Source of the DNA: Thermofilaceae archaeon
GTDB lineage: Archaea > Thermoproteota > Thermoprotei > Thermofilales > Thermofilaceae
Reading direction: 5' to 3'
Length of the DNA: 5,537 bases
Assembly: GCA_027017025.1 (NCBI GenBank)
Contig: JALURH010000053.1
Span: 1-5,537 of the forward strand
Every line of letters starts with the position of its first letter. Positions within the stretch are counted from its first letter, which is position 1. A model generated the notes under the pieces. The model saw only the letters and a list, made by a program, of their open reading frames with translations. It searched no databases and was not told where the DNA came from. This document shows, piece by piece, positions 5,413 to 5,537 of this stretch. Both the position numbers and the translations under genes were made by a program.

Positions 5413-5537
5413 TATTCAAGACACTTAAACGAAAAACTATCGACAACCCTGCTTACAACTTTCGCGCGTGATAGCTCTATAGGAATAATTGCAGACATTC
5501 ACTCTCTTTATCGCTAAAATACCAATCTACATTAACG
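5413..5537. other. AT-rich right flank without a convincing gene
   Basis: No frame supports a confident gene. One minus-strand frame is open from 5536 to a TAG at 5477-5479 (about 19 residues) and is followed on that strand by a T5 tract (5432-5436); it could be the tail of a gene entering from the right, but it is too short to judge. A CGCGCG run lies at 5463-5468. Confidence 0.3.

Overview
The window looks like a piece of a hyperthermophilic crenarchaeon (Thermoproteota), probably Desulfurococcales-like. The evidence is a fairly AT-rich genome, heavy use of AGG/AGA for Arg and ATA for Ile, start codons without Shine-Dalgarno sites but preceded by TATA-like boxes at leaderless distances, oligo-T tracts after stop codons, and archaeal-style domain combinations. 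The lineage call is inference; no marker gene is present.

Layout, left to right. (1) A 5'-truncated plus-strand gene (1-1083) encodes a sugar-binding-type E-set/CBM48-like domain fused to an esterase-D/enterochelin-esterase-type alpha/beta hydrolase. It is open to the left edge, and the first ATG in the window (154) falls inside the E-set domain, so it is not the start. The nucleophile-elbow serine is replaced by aspartate. (2) After a short spacer with an oligo-T tract comes a zinc-ribbon-headed PrsW-family intramembrane metalloprotease (1149-2213) with all the expected motifs. (3) After two oligo-T tracts and a good TATA box comes an 812-residue HTH-NTPase-TPR protein (2282-4720), a MalT-like STAND signal-transduction ATPase. 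(4) Convergent to it, and overlapping its stop by 8 bp, is a small minus-strand PRC-barrel protein with a proline-rich linker and a C-terminal zinc ribbon (4713-5153).

The last 375 bases have no convincing protein gene. They hold a promoter for the PRC-barrel gene and then a GC-rich island (about 58% G+C in its core against about 36% in the right flank). The island is closed by a 28-bp foldback stem (5239-5267 with 5384-5412) and contains several smaller hairpins. It is the best candidate for something undescribed: a structured non-coding RNA, or less likely a small non-autonomous inverted-repeat element. It does not show the signatures of RNase P RNA or SRP RNA that I could check by eye.

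Each gene on the plus strand appears to have its own promoter and terminator rather than sharing an operon. Genes 2 and 4 both carry short CxxC...CxxC zinc ribbons on flexible Pro-rich tethers, at the N-terminus of the membrane protease and the C-terminus of the PRC-barrel protein. That is suggestive of related regulation or docking, but there is no direct evidence that they act together.
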